A stretch of DNA of 64,000 bases from Pseudomonadota bacterium (GTDB taxonomy: Bacteria > Pseudomonadota > Gammaproteobacteria > Burkholderiales > Gallionellaceae). Numbering within the stretch: position 1 is the stretch's first letter; each line of letters opens with the position of its first letter. The stretch spans positions 1 to 64,000 of the forward strand of contig JAJXTH010000010.1 in assembly GCA_021783995.1 (NCBI GenBank), given 5' to 3'. This document shows, piece by piece, positions 62,835 to 64,000 of this stretch. The notes beneath the pieces were generated by a model. That model saw only the letters and a list, made by a program, of their open reading frames with translations. It had not been told where the DNA came from and made no database searches. A program made the position numbers and the translations under genes.

Positions 62835-63854
62835 ATGACTTACCAGATCACCATACAGCCCAGCGGCCACCGCTTCCCGGTCGAAGAGCACGAGACCGTT
62901 CTCGAGGCAGCACTCAGGCACGGCTATTCCCTTCCCTACAGCTGCCGGGACGGCGTGTGCGGCGCATGCAAGGGGCGCGTCCTGCAGGGGAGCATCGACT
63001 ACGGCAAGCATCAGGACAGCACCCTGACCGCGGACGAAAAGGCCGCCGGCATGGCGCTCTTCTGCTGTGCGGAGCCCAAGTCCGATCTAATGATCGAATG
63101 CAAGGAAATCAGCGCGGTGAAGGACATCCAGGTCAAGACCATGCCCTGCCGCGTGCACAGCATGGAGAAGCCCGCAGAGGACGTGATGGTGCTGAGGCTC
63201 AAGCTCCCCGCGAACGAGAGGCTGCAATTTTTGGCAGGCCAGTACATCGACATATTGCTGAAGGACCAGAAGCCGCGCAGCTTTTCTCTCGCCAATGCGC
63301 CTCACGACGACGAGTTCCTCGAACTGCACATCCGCAACATCACGGGAGGCGCCTTCACGCACCATGTGTTCGAGGAGATGAAGGAGCGCGACATCCTGCG
63401 CTTCAAGGGTCCACTGGGCACCTTCTTCCTGCGCGAGGACAGCGACAAGCCCATCCTCTTCGTCGCAAGCGGCACGGGCTTTGCGCCCATCAAGGCGATC
63501 ATCGAGCACGCGCTCTATATTGGCATCGGGCGCCCCATGCACTTCTATTGGGGTGCCAGGAAGCTGGCAGACCTTTACATGCTGGACATGGCAAGAGAAT
63601 GGGAGCGGCGCGGCATCAGGTTCACGCCCGTGCTCTCGGACGCATTGCCAGAGGACAACTGGCAGGGCAGGACAGGCTTCGTGCACCGCGCAGTGATGGA
63701 GGACTACAGCGATCTTTCGGGGCATGAAGTCTACGTGTGCGGCGCGCCTGTCGTGGTCGAAGCGGCGCACACCGATTTCACCGCACAGCGCGGCTTGCCC
63801 AACGAGTCGTTCTTCTCGGACGCATTCACCTTCGCGCCCAAGACTCCTGCCTGA
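62835..63854 (+). CDS. 2Fe-2S ferredoxin / FAD-NAD(P)H oxidoreductase (CDP-6-deoxy-delta-3,4-glucoseen reductase-like)
   Basis: YSCRDGVCGACKGRV 2Fe-2S motif; RSFSLANAPHDDEFLELHIR FAD and FVASGTGFAPIKAIIEHAL NAD binding motifs. Confidence 0.92.
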   Translation: MTYQITIQPSGHRFPVEEHETVLEAALRHGYSLPYSCRDGVCGACKGRVLQGSIDYGKHQDSTLTADEKAAGMALFCCAEPKSDLMIECKEISAVKDIQVKTMPCRVHSMEKPAEDVMVLRLKLPANERLQFLAGQYIDILLKDQKPRSFSLANAPHDDEFLELHIRNITGGAFTHHVFEEMKERDILRFKGPLGTFFLREDSDKPILFVASGTGFAPIKAIIEHALYIGIGRPMHFYWGARKLADLYMLDMAREWERRGIRFTPVLSDALPEDNWQGRTGFVHRAVMEDYSDLSGHEVYVCGAPVVVEAAHTDFTAQRGLPNESFFSDAFTFAPKTPA

Positions 63855-63874
63855 TATTCAACCGTCCCGCTTCG

Positions 63875-63896
63875 GGCATATATCTTGATATATGCC
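63875..63896. promoter_or_regulatory. Operator-like perfect palindrome upstream of vapB
   Basis: GGCATATATC-TT-GATATATGCC, 10-bp perfect arms. Confidence 0.8.
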
Positions 63897-63913
63897 TTGA
63901 TTGCACCTATACT
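63885..63913 (+). promoter_or_regulatory. Sigma-70-like promoter of vapB overlapping the operator
   Basis: TTGATA-N17-TATACT. Confidence 0.7.
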
Positions 63914-63946
63914 TTCGCATCTTCTTATGCGACAAGAATGGCAGCT

Positions 63947-64000
63947 ATGAGCCAACTAGCCAAACTTTTTACCAATGGTCGAAGCCAGGCGGTACGTTTA
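63947..64000 (+). CDS. vapB: VapB-type antitoxin, truncated by window end
   Basis: MSQLAKLFTNGRSQAVRL matches the AbrB/VapB N-terminus (AKLFxNGRSQAVRLP). Confidence 0.8.
   Translation, partial: MSQLAKLFTNGRSQAVRL

Overview
64 kb of a betaproteobacterial-type chromosome. The gene content and order (rpsP-rimM-trmD-rplS, ffh, cbbY-rpe-gph-trpE, pil-chp chemosensory cluster, PEP-CTERM protein) suggest Nitrosomonadales/Gallionellaceae-like, but taxonomy is inference. Most of the window is housekeeping: pyrimidine, K+ uptake, thiamine, arginine, tryptophan, ribosomal/SRP genes and chaperone. Less ordinary content: a c-heme (CxxCH) chemoreceptor behind a FliA-type promoter; a pilGHIJ-chpA cluster whose ChpA carries a 15-bp in-frame tandem repeat; a dihydroorotase paralog that has lost its metal ligands; a polyphosphate module (ppk1, H1-like Lys/Ala-rich protein, sixA, pap); a fimT-pilV-pilW-pilX-pilY1-pilE operon whose PilY1 has a lectin-like N-terminus in place of the usual vWA region, lying between trpE and trpGD; and a PEP-CTERM gene preceded by a sigma-54 promoter match plus two near-identical 26-bp upstream sites. 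Further regulatory DNA includes a 40-bp near-perfect palindrome upstream of a YeiH-like transporter gene, a TPP riboswitch upstream of thiC, a sigma-32 promoter upstream of htpG, and a vapB operator/promoter at the right edge. No tRNA, rRNA, CRISPR or intact transposon was seen. All functional names are by reading protein motifs, without database searches.
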